DNA from: Sedimenticola selenatireducens
Lineage (GTDB): Bacteria; Pseudomonadota; Gammaproteobacteria; Chromatiales; Chromatiaceae
Reading direction: 5' to 3'
Length of the DNA stretch: 64,000 bases
NCBI RefSeq assembly: GCF_007625115.1
Contig: NZ_VMNH01000003.1
Coordinates: 124,001-188,000 of the forward strand
Position numbers and translations under genes: made by a program. Below are positions 37,238 to 45,983 of this stretch, one piece after another; positions within the stretch are counted from its first letter, which is position 1, and each line of letters starts with the position of its first letter. Under the pieces are notes generated by a model that saw nothing but the letters and a program-made list of their open reading frames with translations, ran no database searches and was not told the origin of the DNA.

Positions 37238-39982
37238 TCAGGCTTGTTCAATTTTAATGGCGCAAAATTTAAATTCAGGAATCTTCCCGTCTGGGTCCAG
37301 CGCATCATTGGTTAGCATATTGGCTGCCGCCTCGTAATAACAGAAAGGCAGGAAAATCTGTCCAGGATTCAGCCCACGGTCACTGCGTGTCCCTGTCACC
37401 ACCTCGCCGCGGCGTGAGCGTATACGGATCGATTCGCCTGCATGTAGGCCAATCTGTTCGAGTAGATCAGGATGCACCATCGCTACAGCTTCGGGTTCCA
37501 GGCTGTTTAGAACGCTGGCTCGACGTGTCATGGCGCCCGTATGCCAATGTTCGAGTTGTCTGCCGGTGATTAGAATATAGGGGTAGTCATCATCAGGTAG
37601 CTCGTCCGCATGACTGAAAGCAGCGGGAATGAGAGCGGCTTTACCCCCTGCGCGTGGGAACTGCTCCTGGAATATAACAGACTCACCAGAATCACCTTCA
37701 TGGCTGCAGGGATAGGTGACCGCACTCTCGGCCTCAAGGCGTTCCCAAGTGATGCCTGCAATGCTAGGCATTACTTGGCGCATCTCATTGAAGACATCCC
37801 TCGGTCCTGTGTAATTCCACTGCAGGCCGAGTCCTTTGGCCATTGCCAGAAGGATGTCCAGATCCTGCCGCGCCTCACCGGGTGAGTCGATTGCTTGTCG
37901 CCCCATCTGTACTCGTCGGTCTGTATTGGTGAAGGTGCCCGTTTTTTCAGGGAAAGCTGAGGCGGGCAGAATTACATCCGCGTAATGGGCTGTCTCCGTC
38001 ATAAAGATATCTTGCACCACCAGATGTTTCAGTGAAGCGAGTGCCGTGCGGGCGTGGTTCAAGTTGGGGTCCGACATGGCGGGATTCTCACCCATGATGT
38101 ACATCCCCTGTATATTCCCATCATGGATCGCATGCATGATTTCAACCACGGTCAGGCCAGGATTTGGATCAAGCGTTGTCTGCCAGAGTGCTTCAAACTT
38201 TTTACGTATTTCTGCATTATCGACTCGCTGATAGTCTGGGTAGACCATGGGAATGAGGCCAACGTCTGATGCACCCTGTACATTGTTTTGTCCACGCAGG
38301 GGATGCAACCCACAACCCGGCCGTCCGATCTGTCCGGTGATCAATGCCAAATTGATCAGGCAACGTGCATTGTCAGTGCCGTGAATATGCTGGGAAACAC
38401 CCATGCCCCAGAAGATCATGGAACCTTTGGCGCTGGCGTAGATGCGTGCCACCTCATAAAGTGTTTCAGCGGGTATACCACAGATAGGCGCCATGCGTTC
38501 AGGGGTGTAATCCTGCAGATGCTTTTTAAGTGTGGTGTAACCTTCAGTGCGTTGCTCGATAAAGTTATGATCAACCAGATCGAGTTGGATAATGGCATGC
38601 ATGATGGCATTCAACATTGCCACATCAGTGTCAGGATTGAACTGCAACACATGATCGGCATAGCGGGCGATATCCGTTTTACGTGGATCCATCACGATTA
38701 ACGTCTTCCCATCACGGGCTGCATTTTTAAAGAACGTAGCCGCAACCGGATGATTGGATGTGGGGTTGGAACCGATGAGCACTATCACCTCAGCGTCTGC
38801 TACATCGGCTACGGGATTTGAAACTGCGCCAGACCCAATCATCTGCAACAGTGCGGCGACAGATGAGGCGTGACAGAGTCGTGTGCAGTGATCAACATTG
38901 TTTGTATTGAACGCGGTTCTGATCAGCTTTTGAAACAGGTAGGCCTCTTCGTTTGATCCTTTGGCGGATCCGAAACCGGCTAAGCCATTCGGTCCCTGTT
39001 TTTTGTGAATCTTCTTGAGTCCTTTGGTCGCAAATTCCAGAGCCTCTTCCCAGCTTGCTTCCCGAAAATCCCGTAATGGATTGTTATAATCCATATCCAT
39101 CTCGATGTGCTTCGGTGCATCACTTCTGCGGATGAGCGGTTTGGTGAGACGCTGGCGATGGGTGACATAATCAAATCCATAGCGTCCCTTGACGCAGAGA
39201 CGATTATGATTGGCCGGTCCATTACGCCCTTCGACAAAAAGAATGCTGTTGTCTTTAACGTGATAGGTCAGTTGACAGCCGACACCGCAGTAAGGGCAGA
39301 CGGAGTGAACCTGTTTGTCAGCAAGCTGATTACCGACATCACCAGCCGGCATGATTGCGCCAGTCGGACAGGCTTGCACGCATTCACCACAAGCGACACA
39401 GCTGGAGAGCCCCATAGGGTCAGCCATATCAAAGATGATCTGCACTTCACTGCCCCGTCCAGCAAAACCGATGACATCGTTGGCCTGTTCTTCCCGGCAG
39501 GCACGCAGGCAACGCCCACACTGAATACAGGCATCCAGACTGGTGGTTATTGCAGGGTGAGAACAATCTTTCGCGGGTTGCTGGCGTTCTGGAAAACGGC
39601 ACTCGGTTACAGCGAGTTTTTCACACCAGTGTTTAAGCTCACTATGGGGTGTCAATTGATTTGTTTTAGGCGCATCGGACTGCAGTAGTTCCAGCACCAT
39701 TTTTTGCGCGGTCATTGCGCGTTTGGAATGGCTGGTAACTGACATCCCTTCAGAGGGATAACGGCAACAGGAAGGCGCGAGTATCCGCTCACCCTCAATC
39801 TCCACCACACAGGCGCGGCAATTGCCATCAGCACGCAGAGTCTCTGTGTAACAGAGATGAGGAATCTCGATGCCTTGCCTTTGTGCCACCTGAAGAATGC
39901 TCTCGTCCGCTTGTGCTGTGACGGTTACACCATTCAACGTGAAGGAGACTGCTGTTGCATTGGGGTGTTGTGACTGGGTCAT
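37238..39982 (-). CDS. Formate dehydrogenase alpha subunit (Mo/W-bis-MGD, FdhF/FdsA family)
   Basis: Catalytic subunit oxidising formate to CO2. It has 914 residues in the order of NAD-linked enzymes: 2Fe-2S domain (Cys 44, 55, 58, 72/73), His/Cys cluster region (about 118-141), two 4Fe-4S clusters (CIQCGRCLRAC from 152; CVACGECVQAC from 195), then the molybdopterin domain with its own cluster (Cys 229, 232, 236, 263). The active site is cysteine 370 followed by His 371 (HCTRLCHASS), so this is a Cys, not Sec, enzyme. ATG 39982 overlaps the upstream stop and has GGAGGAG upstream. Confidence 0.92.
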   Translation of the reverse strand: MTQSQHPNATAVSFTLNGVTVTAQADESILQVAQRQGIEIPHLCYTETLRADGNCRACVVEIEGERILAPSCCRYPSEGMSVTSHSKRAMTAQKMVLELLQSDAPKTNQLTPHSELKHWCEKLAVTECRFPERQQPAKDCSHPAITTSLDACIQCGRCLRACREEQANDVIGFAGRGSEVQIIFDMADPMGLSSCVACGECVQACPTGAIMPAGDVGNQLADKQVHSVCPYCGVGCQLTYHVKDNSILFVEGRNGPANHNRLCVKGRYGFDYVTHRQRLTKPLIRRSDAPKHIEMDMDYNNPLRDFREASWEEALEFATKGLKKIHKKQGPNGLAGFGSAKGSNEEAYLFQKLIRTAFNTNNVDHCTRLCHASSVAALLQMIGSGAVSNPVADVADAEVIVLIGSNPTSNHPVAATFFKNAARDGKTLIVMDPRKTDIARYADHVLQFNPDTDVAMLNAIMHAIIQLDLVDHNFIEQRTEGYTTLKKHLQDYTPERMAPICGIPAETLYEVARIYASAKGSMIFWGMGVSQHIHGTDNARCLINLALITGQIGRPGCGLHPLRGQNNVQGASDVGLIPMVYPDYQRVDNAEIRKKFEALWQTTLDPNPGLTVVEIMHAIHDGNIQGMYIMGENPAMSDPNLNHARTALASLKHLVVQDIFMTETAHYADVILPASAFPEKTGTFTNTDRRVQMGRQAIDSPGEARQDLDILLAMAKGLGLQWNYTGPRDVFNEMRQVMPSIAGITWERLEAESAVTYPCSHEGDSGESVIFQEQFPRAGGKAALIPAAFSHADELPDDDYPYILITGRQLEHWHTGAMTRRASVLNSLEPEAVAMVHPDLLEQIGLHAGESIRIRSRRGEVVTGTRSDRGLNPGQIFLPFCYYEAAANMLTNDALDPDGKIPEFKFCAIKIEQA

Positions 39983-41655
39983 TATCCAAACTCCTCCGGG
40001 AAATACTTCATCGCACATCGGAGTGGATTAGGAGCGGCCTGGCCGAGTCCACAGATAGAGGCATCACCCATTACCTGGCAGAGCTCCTCCAATAATGCTT
40101 GATCCCATTTTTTCTCATTCATTAACATCGCCGCTTTTTTTGTGCCAACACGACAGGGAGTGCATTGACCACAGGATTCATGGGCAAAGAATTTCATGGC
40201 ATTTAGCGCTTGCTCTCGAACACTGTCCTGGTCAGATAGCACGATGATGGCCGCTGAACCAATGAAACAGCCATACTCATTCAGGGTATCAAAATCGAGT
40301 GGAATATCACTTAATGTGGCCGGCAGAATGCCACCTGATGCACCACCGGGAAAGTAGGCCTTGAGTGTATGACCCTCTGCCATGCCCTCACAGTATTCAT
40401 CAACCAGTTCACGTAGCGTGATGCCAGCCGGTGCGAGATACATGCCGGGAAGTTTCACTCGACCGCTAACCGAAAAGCTGCGTAGGCCGTGACGGCCATT
40501 CCGACGATGTGCGCTGAACCAATTGGCGCCCTTCTCCAGTAGCTCACAGACCCAGTAGAGGGTTTCCATGTTGTGCGCTAATGTGGGCAGACCAAACAGC
40601 CCCTTTTCTGCAATGTAGGGCGGACGTAAGCGGGGGACTCCTCGCTTGCCTTCAATTGATTCAATCATTGCGGACTCTTCGCCGCAGATATAGGCACCCG
40701 CCCCACGACGCAGTTCGATGTTCGGTAATGGGCAGGGAGGATCTTTAATTAATGCTGCAATTTCTTGCTGTAGTAATGCTCGAATGCCGGCGTATTCATC
40801 ACGCAGATAGATGTAGATTGTCGCAATGCCGACTACGTGGGAAGCAATTAACATCCCTTCCAAAAAACGGTGCGGGTTGCGTTCCAGATAATAACGATCT
40901 TTGAATGTCCCCGGCTCGCCTTCGTCAATGTTTACTGCCATCAGGCGGGGTCCAGCAAAGCTGCGCACGATACGCCATTTTCTCCCAGTAGGAAAACCAG
41001 CCCCGCCAAGTCCTCGCAGATTGGCGTTTTCCAATGTGGTGATTATTTTCTCACGGGTCGTTTCGTCATCAGCTTCAACAAGCGTTTTAAGTTGCTGATA
41101 GCCTCCGAGTTTAAGGTAGGTTGTATAGGCGAGTGCGGTATGTGGAATCAGGTCATTATATGATCCCTGATCAATTGTTCGGTAGATACGACTGGATTGG
41201 GCAAACGGGATCGGCTTAGTACCCACAACGGCAACCGGGGCCGTTTCGCAGCGACCAACACAGGGAACGCGTTGTATGCGTACAGTTGACCCCAGACCTG
41301 CTTGCAGTTCCTCGATCAGCTTCTCTGCGCCAGCCATGTTACAACTGATAGAGTCGCATACTCGTATAGTTAGCGTCGGTGGGGGTGTATCGCCATCTTT
41401 AACAATATCGAAATGGTGATAAAAACTGGCTACCTCATAGACTTCACCCGTTGAGAGTTTCAGTGCTTCGGCCAATGCGGTCAGGAGTCCACTACCAAGA
41501 TAACCACGATCATCCTGGATGCGATGCAGATATTCAATCAAGAGGTCACGCCGCGGTGGCCCATTATTCATGTACGGTAGTAAGGCATTCAGATCTTCTG
41601 CTGTTGCCTGCCGGCCATTAGGGCGGGATCTTTTTTTTGTCGTTTTCTCTTTCAA
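39982..41655 (-). CDS. Formate dehydrogenase NAD-binding subunit, fused NuoE+NuoF type (FdsG-FdsB fusion)
   Basis: Diaphorase module passing electrons from formate to NAD+. About 557 residues: an N-terminal NuoE-like 2Fe-2S thioredoxin fold (CDSISCNMAG and CVGRCETAP), a NuoF-like FMN/NADH domain (GGAGFPTGRKW, GEPGTFKDR, GEESAMIESIEGKRG) and a C-terminal 4Fe-4S motif CGQCTPCRVG. In many genomes FdsG and FdsB are separate; here they are one frame. Start: TTG 41655 has AGAGGA seven bases upstream; TTG 41658 and 41661 are in frame but too close. It overlaps the alpha gene by one base. Confidence 0.9.
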   Translation of the reverse strand: MKEKTTKKRSRPNGRQATAEDLNALLPYMNNGPPRRDLLIEYLHRIQDDRGYLGSGLLTALAEALKLSTGEVYEVASFYHHFDIVKDGDTPPPTLTIRVCDSISCNMAGAEKLIEELQAGLGSTVRIQRVPCVGRCETAPVAVVGTKPIPFAQSSRIYRTIDQGSYNDLIPHTALAYTTYLKLGGYQQLKTLVEADDETTREKIITTLENANLRGLGGAGFPTGRKWRIVRSFAGPRLMAVNIDEGEPGTFKDRYYLERNPHRFLEGMLIASHVVGIATIYIYLRDEYAGIRALLQQEIAALIKDPPCPLPNIELRRGAGAYICGEESAMIESIEGKRGVPRLRPPYIAEKGLFGLPTLAHNMETLYWVCELLEKGANWFSAHRRNGRHGLRSFSVSGRVKLPGMYLAPAGITLRELVDEYCEGMAEGHTLKAYFPGGASGGILPATLSDIPLDFDTLNEYGCFIGSAAIIVLSDQDSVREQALNAMKFFAHESCGQCTPCRVGTKKAAMLMNEKKWDQALLEELCQVMGDASICGLGQAAPNPLRCAMKYFPEEFG

Positions 41656-41699
41656 CAACAAGTCCTCTTTTTTGTGCGCTATTTGCTAACTATAACCCA

Positions 41700-42173
41700 A
41701 TGCTGAATCATGACAATCCAGAGGCATTAATCTGTTGGCAGGATAAGGGTATTTATCAAGCTTTCAGCCGGAGTCGTGGGAAAGAAAGGCCATCATTTTG
41801 CCTGGCCCGTCGATCACCTAGATATTGGCTGTATGATTTACAGTTCCGTGATTATGAAAATACCAATATGCTGGATCTTCCGTTGGCATGCGGTGTTGCT
41901 GTCATTGCGGCTCATATGGGGCTGGGTCGCTTTGAGTACAAACTAAAATTCTGGCGGAATTTTTCAAAGAAGCCTGCCTACTTTGATGATGATTACTTTA
42001 TTTTCTTGTATAAACTCAACGATCATCCAAATATCTATGCCGATATCTCAGCCATTCTTGCACTGCTACGGGCACGGGCACTGTGTCATCTTTCCAGCAG
42101 ACAGATGTTTATCATAAGATACTGTTTGGAACTGACTATCCGTACCTTTCAGTATTCGGAAGAACAGTCATGA
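41700..42173 (+). CDS. Unknown protein divergent from the formate dehydrogenase operon
   Basis: I do not recognise this 157-residue protein. It starts 45 bp from the formate dehydrogenase diaphorase gene in the opposite direction (MLNHDNPEAL). It is soluble in appearance, with aromatic-rich segments (YWLYDLQFRDYENTN, GRFEYKLKFWRNFSKK). The ribosome site is weak. Coding potential is supported by length and a continuous frame only. The divergent placement suggests, but does not show, a link to formate dehydrogenase maturation or regulation. Confidence 0.5.
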   Translation: MLNHDNPEALICWQDKGIYQAFSRSRGKERPSFCLARRSPRYWLYDLQFRDYENTNMLDLPLACGVAVIAAHMGLGRFEYKLKFWRNFSKKPAYFDDDYFIFLYKLNDHPNIYADISAILALLRARALCHLSSRQMFIIRYCLELTIRTFQYSEEQS

Positions 42174-42189
42174 TCTTTCGAAGGGGCAA

Positions 42190-42423
42190 ATGAAAGATAT
42201 ACGTAAACTAGCCAATCCCTTTGATCGCTATGCCGCGGCAATTATGGAATATATTCCAGCAGGGAGCCCTCTCTACCTTAACAACCAGACAGTATTGAAT
42301 TGGGCAGAGCAGGAGTTTTTAACTAAACAGCGGACGATCACATCGATTGGTAATGCGTTAGTACGTCTCGACGTGATAGCGGCCGCTACTTTTCATTGTT
42401 ATTTTTGTTTCAGTCCAACTTAG
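42190..42423 (+). CDS. Small ORF overlapping the 3' end of boxA
   Basis: 77-residue open frame with GGGGCAA before its ATG, 16 bp after the preceding unknown gene. The first 57 residues look protein-like (NPFDRYAAAIMEYIPAGSP). The final 20 are antisense to the end of boxA, which is unusual. It could be the small partner of the upstream gene, possibly truncated. No family recognised. Confidence 0.35.
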   Translation: MKDIRKLANPFDRYAAAIMEYIPAGSPLYLNNQTVLNWAEQEFLTKQRTITSIGNALVRLDVIAAATFHCYFCFSPT

Positions 42424-43599
42424 ATTGTTATCAGCACAGATTTTTTCAAAAGCCTCTTCTACGCCTTTTTCCATCTCTTTTAGACCGCAAATATAGATAT
42501 AGGTATCTTGTGAATTTAGGAGTGCTGCGAGTTTATCAGCTTGGTTAATCATCCGGTTCTGCACGTACTCTTTGGGGTTATCCGGTAGTCTGGAAAATAC
42601 CAACTGTTTATCAATAAACCGATCGCTGAGTTTATTGAGAGGCCCAAAATAGGGTAATTCACCTGGGGTTCTTGCGCCGAAATAGAGGAGCAGTTTTCCG
42701 CCTGCATCAGGCATGTGTCGTCTTCGGTACTCTGTCATGGCACGAAAGGGCGCGGATCCTGTGCCCGTACAAATCATAATAAGATTGGCGCTGGTTGTAT
42801 TGGGCATCAAGAAGGTTGCGCCAAATGGTCCAGTAACAAGTACCTGATCACCTTTCTTTAAATCACAAACATAGTTTGAACCGATACCTCTTACCGTTTC
42901 CCCGTCTTCTTGAAAAACAACGCGCTTCACTGTGAGCGCCAGGTTGTTTGCGCCTGGGCGTTCACCATCGCGTGGACTGGCGACAGAATAAAGCCGTACC
43001 AAATGAGGGCGGCCTTTTTCATCTTCACCGGGCGGAATAATACCAATACTCTGGCCTTCTAATACGGGGAAGGTTTTGTCACCAAAATCGAGAATTACAT
43101 GGCGGATATCCGATTCGCTATTGTCATCAGTCAGTCTAAAATTACCGGCTACGCGGGCAGTCATCGGTTTATCGCGATTGTATATGTTGATATAAGGTCG
43201 TTCGGCAGAAGCAGGCGGGAGTACTTTTCCACTTTCACCCGAGTGCGCTACTTTTAGAATTTCGCTAGCGTCTTCTTCGTTGGCTTCCTGTTGTTGTGAG
43301 TCAACCGATGCCGCATCGCCATGATCAATCTCAGCCGGCAGTTCTCCCCAGGAAAACTGCGCTTCAATGGAATACCCGGCTGTCACCATACGCCAGTTAT
43401 CAATAGAACCCGTCGGGCAGGGTGAGATGCAATCCATGCAGTAATCACATTTTGCGGCATCAACGACGTAATTATTGTCATCGTGAGTGATGGCGTCCAC
43501 GGGGCAAGTCTCTTCGCAGGTATTACAGCGAATACAGATCTCTGGGTCGATTAGATGTTGGCGTAGAAGGCTCATAGTGGCAGGCCATTGGAGTTGCAT
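42358..43599 (-). CDS. boxA: Benzoyl-CoA 2,3-epoxidase reductase component BoxA
   Basis: NADPH-dependent reductase that supplies electrons to BoxB in aerobic benzoyl-CoA epoxidation. 413 residues: an N-terminal 2x[4Fe-4S] ferredoxin (HLIDPEICIRCNTCEETCP, Cys 22/25/28/32; CDYCMDCISPCP, Cys 51/54/57/61) fused to a FAD/NADP domain (about 150-413; VRLYSVASP, GPFGATFLMP, ICTGTGSAPF, YICGLKEME). The N-terminal signature is the one I associate with BoxA. BoxB and BoxC are not in this window. ATG 43575 is an alternative start; neither has a clear ribosome site. Confidence 0.85.
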   Translation of the reverse strand: MQLQWPATMSLLRQHLIDPEICIRCNTCEETCPVDAITHDDNNYVVDAAKCDYCMDCISPCPTGSIDNWRMVTAGYSIEAQFSWGELPAEIDHGDAASVDSQQQEANEEDASEILKVAHSGESGKVLPPASAERPYINIYNRDKPMTARVAGNFRLTDDNSESDIRHVILDFGDKTFPVLEGQSIGIIPPGEDEKGRPHLVRLYSVASPRDGERPGANNLALTVKRVVFQEDGETVRGIGSNYVCDLKKGDQVLVTGPFGATFLMPNTTSANLIMICTGTGSAPFRAMTEYRRRHMPDAGGKLLLYFGARTPGELPYFGPLNKLSDRFIDKQLVFSRLPDNPKEYVQNRMINQADKLAALLNSQDTYIYICGLKEMEKGVEEAFEKICADNNLSWTETKITMKSSGRYHVETY

Positions 43600-43803
43600 A
43601 AATATCGGTTACTGATGTATTGATGCTGTACGCACTATTAGCGTAATCCATGCAGTGATGGACATGCATTAAAGTACACGTATGATGCTCATTAAAGCAG
43701 AGTTAATTGGGTATTACATCCTTATATAAAGTGGTTGAATTATCTGGTTTCGCTGTACGTGCCAGGATTGTGATCAATTGGCTTTATGGTAAACGCTAAC
43801 CGG

Positions 43804-44775
43804 TTAGCATGAGTTTTTAGATTCGGTATTCAAATTTAGTGTACTACTTGATGTTTTGTCTTGAGGCGTGTCCGCTGTTTGTCTGAAATAATCAATACCC
43901 TTCTGGGTAGGTGCCATTGATACAGCCTTTAGACGCGTTAAACTTTTTCTGGTCATATCAATACCGTTTTTACCTTGCTCTGTTTTCATATCCCATAACT
44001 CAATGGCTTTTTTATAAGCAATTTTCGCTTCAGTCACATCATTCATCAAGCTTCTGATTTCACCGATGTTATGGAACACCTTTGCAAGTGACTGACTGTG
44101 TTCCACAGGATTTGCCTGGTAAATAGTAACTATTTTATCGAGATGCTTTAATGCTTGTCCGTAGTTGCCCAGTTGCATTTTCATTTCGACCAGCCGGTGT
44201 AACCGCTGTGCTAAAACAGGGATAGGCGTATCGCCCTTGTTTATCTGTTCAAGTGCAATGACCTCTGTCAAAAGTGAAACTGAATCAGAAAGACGGTTTT
44301 GTTTTTGATAAATCAGTGCCAGGTCATCCAGTAAGGTGGGTAAGGCCTGATTTTGTTCTGCGTTACTGTTTTGCTCCAGGGAAATCATTTTTAACAACAA
44401 TCTTTCTGCAACCATGAAGTTTTTCAGATTGAATGCCATATCTGCCGCGTAAGCCAGATAGCTCAGGTTTTCGGGTTGGAGCATTAATGACTCACTAATG
44501 AGCTTGAATGCCTTGCCCTTGTCCCCCTGGCTGGCGGCTATCACCGCCAGGCGATACGCGGCATAGGCTACTTGTTTTTTTCCGTTAAACCGCTGGGCTT
44601 CCAATGCCTCTGCACTTTCTACAATGTCAAATGTTAACGTTTTATAAAGGCCGGAAACATCTTCTTGTGTTGTTGGATTTGCCAGCACCATTTCCGCTAA
44701 TACGTAGGGCAATATTGTCATGCCTGTTATTACAAGCGGTGTGACGAGCTGTTTGATTATTTGTCGTGTGCTCAT
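43804..44775 (-). CDS. Exported tetratricopeptide-repeat protein
   Basis: 323 residues from ATG 44775, with AGAGGGC just upstream (the frame is open 17 codons earlier). N-terminal hydrophobic export signal (VTPLVITGMTILPYVLAEMV). The rest is helical TPR repeats (about 70-270: YAAYRLAVIAASQGDKGKAF, LVEMKMQLGNYGQALKHLDK, KVFHNIGEIRSLMNDVTEAK). Probably periplasmic. It is the most downstream gene of the leftward pair with the Spy-like protein. Specific role unknown. Confidence 0.7.
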   Translation of the reverse strand: MSTRQIIKQLVTPLVITGMTILPYVLAEMVLANPTTQEDVSGLYKTLTFDIVESAEALEAQRFNGKKQVAYAAYRLAVIAASQGDKGKAFKLISESLMLQPENLSYLAYAADMAFNLKNFMVAERLLLKMISLEQNSNAEQNQALPTLLDDLALIYQKQNRLSDSVSLLTEVIALEQINKGDTPIPVLAQRLHRLVEMKMQLGNYGQALKHLDKIVTIYQANPVEHSQSLAKVFHNIGEIRSLMNDVTEAKIAYKKAIELWDMKTEQGKNGIDMTRKSLTRLKAVSMAPTQKGIDYFRQTADTPQDKTSSSTLNLNTESKNSC

Positions 44776-44851
44776 GATGCCCTCTTTTACGAATAACCTG
44801 TGTATGTGAATTTCAGCGGCGCTCACTGCCTGGAAAGTGAGCGCCGGTGGC

Positions 44852-45187
44852 TTACTGTTTCCGACAACCCGCAGGTTTCATCGCTATGAACGCTTCCATC
44901 TGGCTGGGTGTCAGGATGCTTGCGATCTTTTCGTGCATCTGGTCATGCGCCTTTCGACGCTCTTTGCCCTTTTCCCGATGTCGCTCTTTCTGTGAATCAA
45001 AGAGTTGCTTCAGAGAAGCGGCTTGCTCCTCAGTCAGGTCAAGCTTATTCGTGAGCTGTTCTATATTGGGTGGGGCTGGTGGTGGTCCACCACCACATGG
45101 CCCATCTTTGCCTGGTCCCATAGCATAGACGCTGCTGGTAAGTGTTATTGCGGCAATTGTGGCCACAATGGTTTTCCTGATCACCAT
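44852..45187 (-). CDS. Spy/CpxP-like periplasmic protein
   Basis: 111 residues with signal peptide (KTIVATIAAITLTSSVYA), a Gly/Pro-rich segment (GPCGGGPPPAPPN), and a helical hairpin with the LTxxQ pattern (LDLTEEQAASLKQL and ILTPSQMEAF) that defines the Spy/CpxP chaperone fold. CCAGGAG precedes the ATG. It lies opposite a Pro/Gly-rich protein and upstream of a BaeSR-like pair, as expected for an envelope stress output gene. Confidence 0.8.
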   Translation of the reverse strand: MVIRKTIVATIAAITLTSSVYAMGPGKDGPCGGGPPPAPPNIEQLTNKLDLTEEQAASLKQLFDSQKERHREKGKERRKAHDQMHEKIASILTPSQMEAFIAMKPAGCRKQ

Positions 45188-45287
45188 CGATTATCTCCTG
45201 GTTTATGTGGTTGTCAGCGGAGCGGTCTTTAGTCGCCCCTCTGGAATAGAACAGTAGCGCTCAAACATGCAGGCAATAGGGAGAGAG

Positions 45288-45341
45288 TGTGGAGAAATCA
45301 TGGAAATAGTAAGGGGGCTAAAACTCCATAATGTCTCCACA
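45288..45341. promoter_or_regulatory. Inverted repeat in the divergent promoter region of the Spy-like gene and the Pro/Gly-rich gene
   Basis: 17-bp arms at 45288-45304 and 45325-45341 (TGTGGAGAAATCATGGA against TGTGGAGACATTATGGA in complement; 15 of 17 pair), 20-bp spacer. It lies midway between two divergent genes whose neighbours encode a BaeSR-like system, so it is a candidate response-regulator site, or else a transcript hairpin. Confidence 0.5.
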
Positions 45342-45394
45342 TTTGTTACTTAATATATTGAGTGTTAAATAACGAGAGAGACAGGAGACAAAGG

Positions 45395-45850
45395 ATGATC
45401 GATTCAATTGGTAGTACAGGCATGGCAATGCCACCACCACCCCGCCCGCAAGGCGGTGCTTCATTGTCAGATGATCAGAAGCAGCTGATCAGTGATACCC
45501 TGAGTCAATTTGATGTGGATAATCTGACTGAGTCAGACGCCCAGTCTATTGTGTCCACCTTTCAGGATGCAGGTATACAGCCGGGAAAGGCGCTGGCTGA
45601 TGCGATGGCAGTTGCTGGTTTTGATGCCAAAGCCGTTGGGGATCTGGCGGGCGTACAAGGGCCACCATCGGGTCAGGGGCCGGGTGCCGGGGGTGGTGTC
45701 AATTTTAGTGAAGAGGTGATGATGGAACTCTACGAACTGTTGGATCAATATTATGCCGAAGGGGTTTCAGAGGCGGATCAAAACAGTTTGCTCCTTTCAA
45801 TTCAGGAGTTGTTTGGCTCCGAGACTCAAATGTTTAGTGCCAAGGCCTAA
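45395..45850 (+). CDS. Pro/Gly-rich helical protein of unknown function
   Basis: 151 residues from ATG 45395, with ACAGGAGAC upstream. No classical signal peptide is visible. The start has a poly-proline stretch (MAMPPPPRPQGG), then two acidic helical units (SDDQKQLISDTLSQFDVDNL and LYELLDQYYAEGVSEADQNS) separated by a Gly/Pro linker (GPPSGQGPGAGGG). The helix-loop acidic pattern is somewhat EF-hand-like but lacks a full calcium loop. It directly precedes the sensor kinase. Family not recognised. Confidence 0.6.
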   Translation: MIDSIGSTGMAMPPPPRPQGGASLSDDQKQLISDTLSQFDVDNLTESDAQSIVSTFQDAGIQPGKALADAMAVAGFDAKAVGDLAGVQGPPSGQGPGAGGGVNFSEEVMMELYELLDQYYAEGVSEADQNSLLLSIQELFGSETQMFSAKA

Positions 45851-45983
45851 AAGGCTGTTGGATTGAACAGCGGGTTGGCTGTAAACCCCTGGATGGTGAT
45901 CAACTCAGATTCTCACCATCCAGGACTTTTCGATTCCAACGGAGCACCCGACACTCCCCAAGTCTGATGTTATAGTGCAAGGC

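Noticed and set aside
38054-39688. Plus-strand open frames opposite the formate dehydrogenase alpha gene
   Set aside because: Shadows of the well-supported minus-strand gene.
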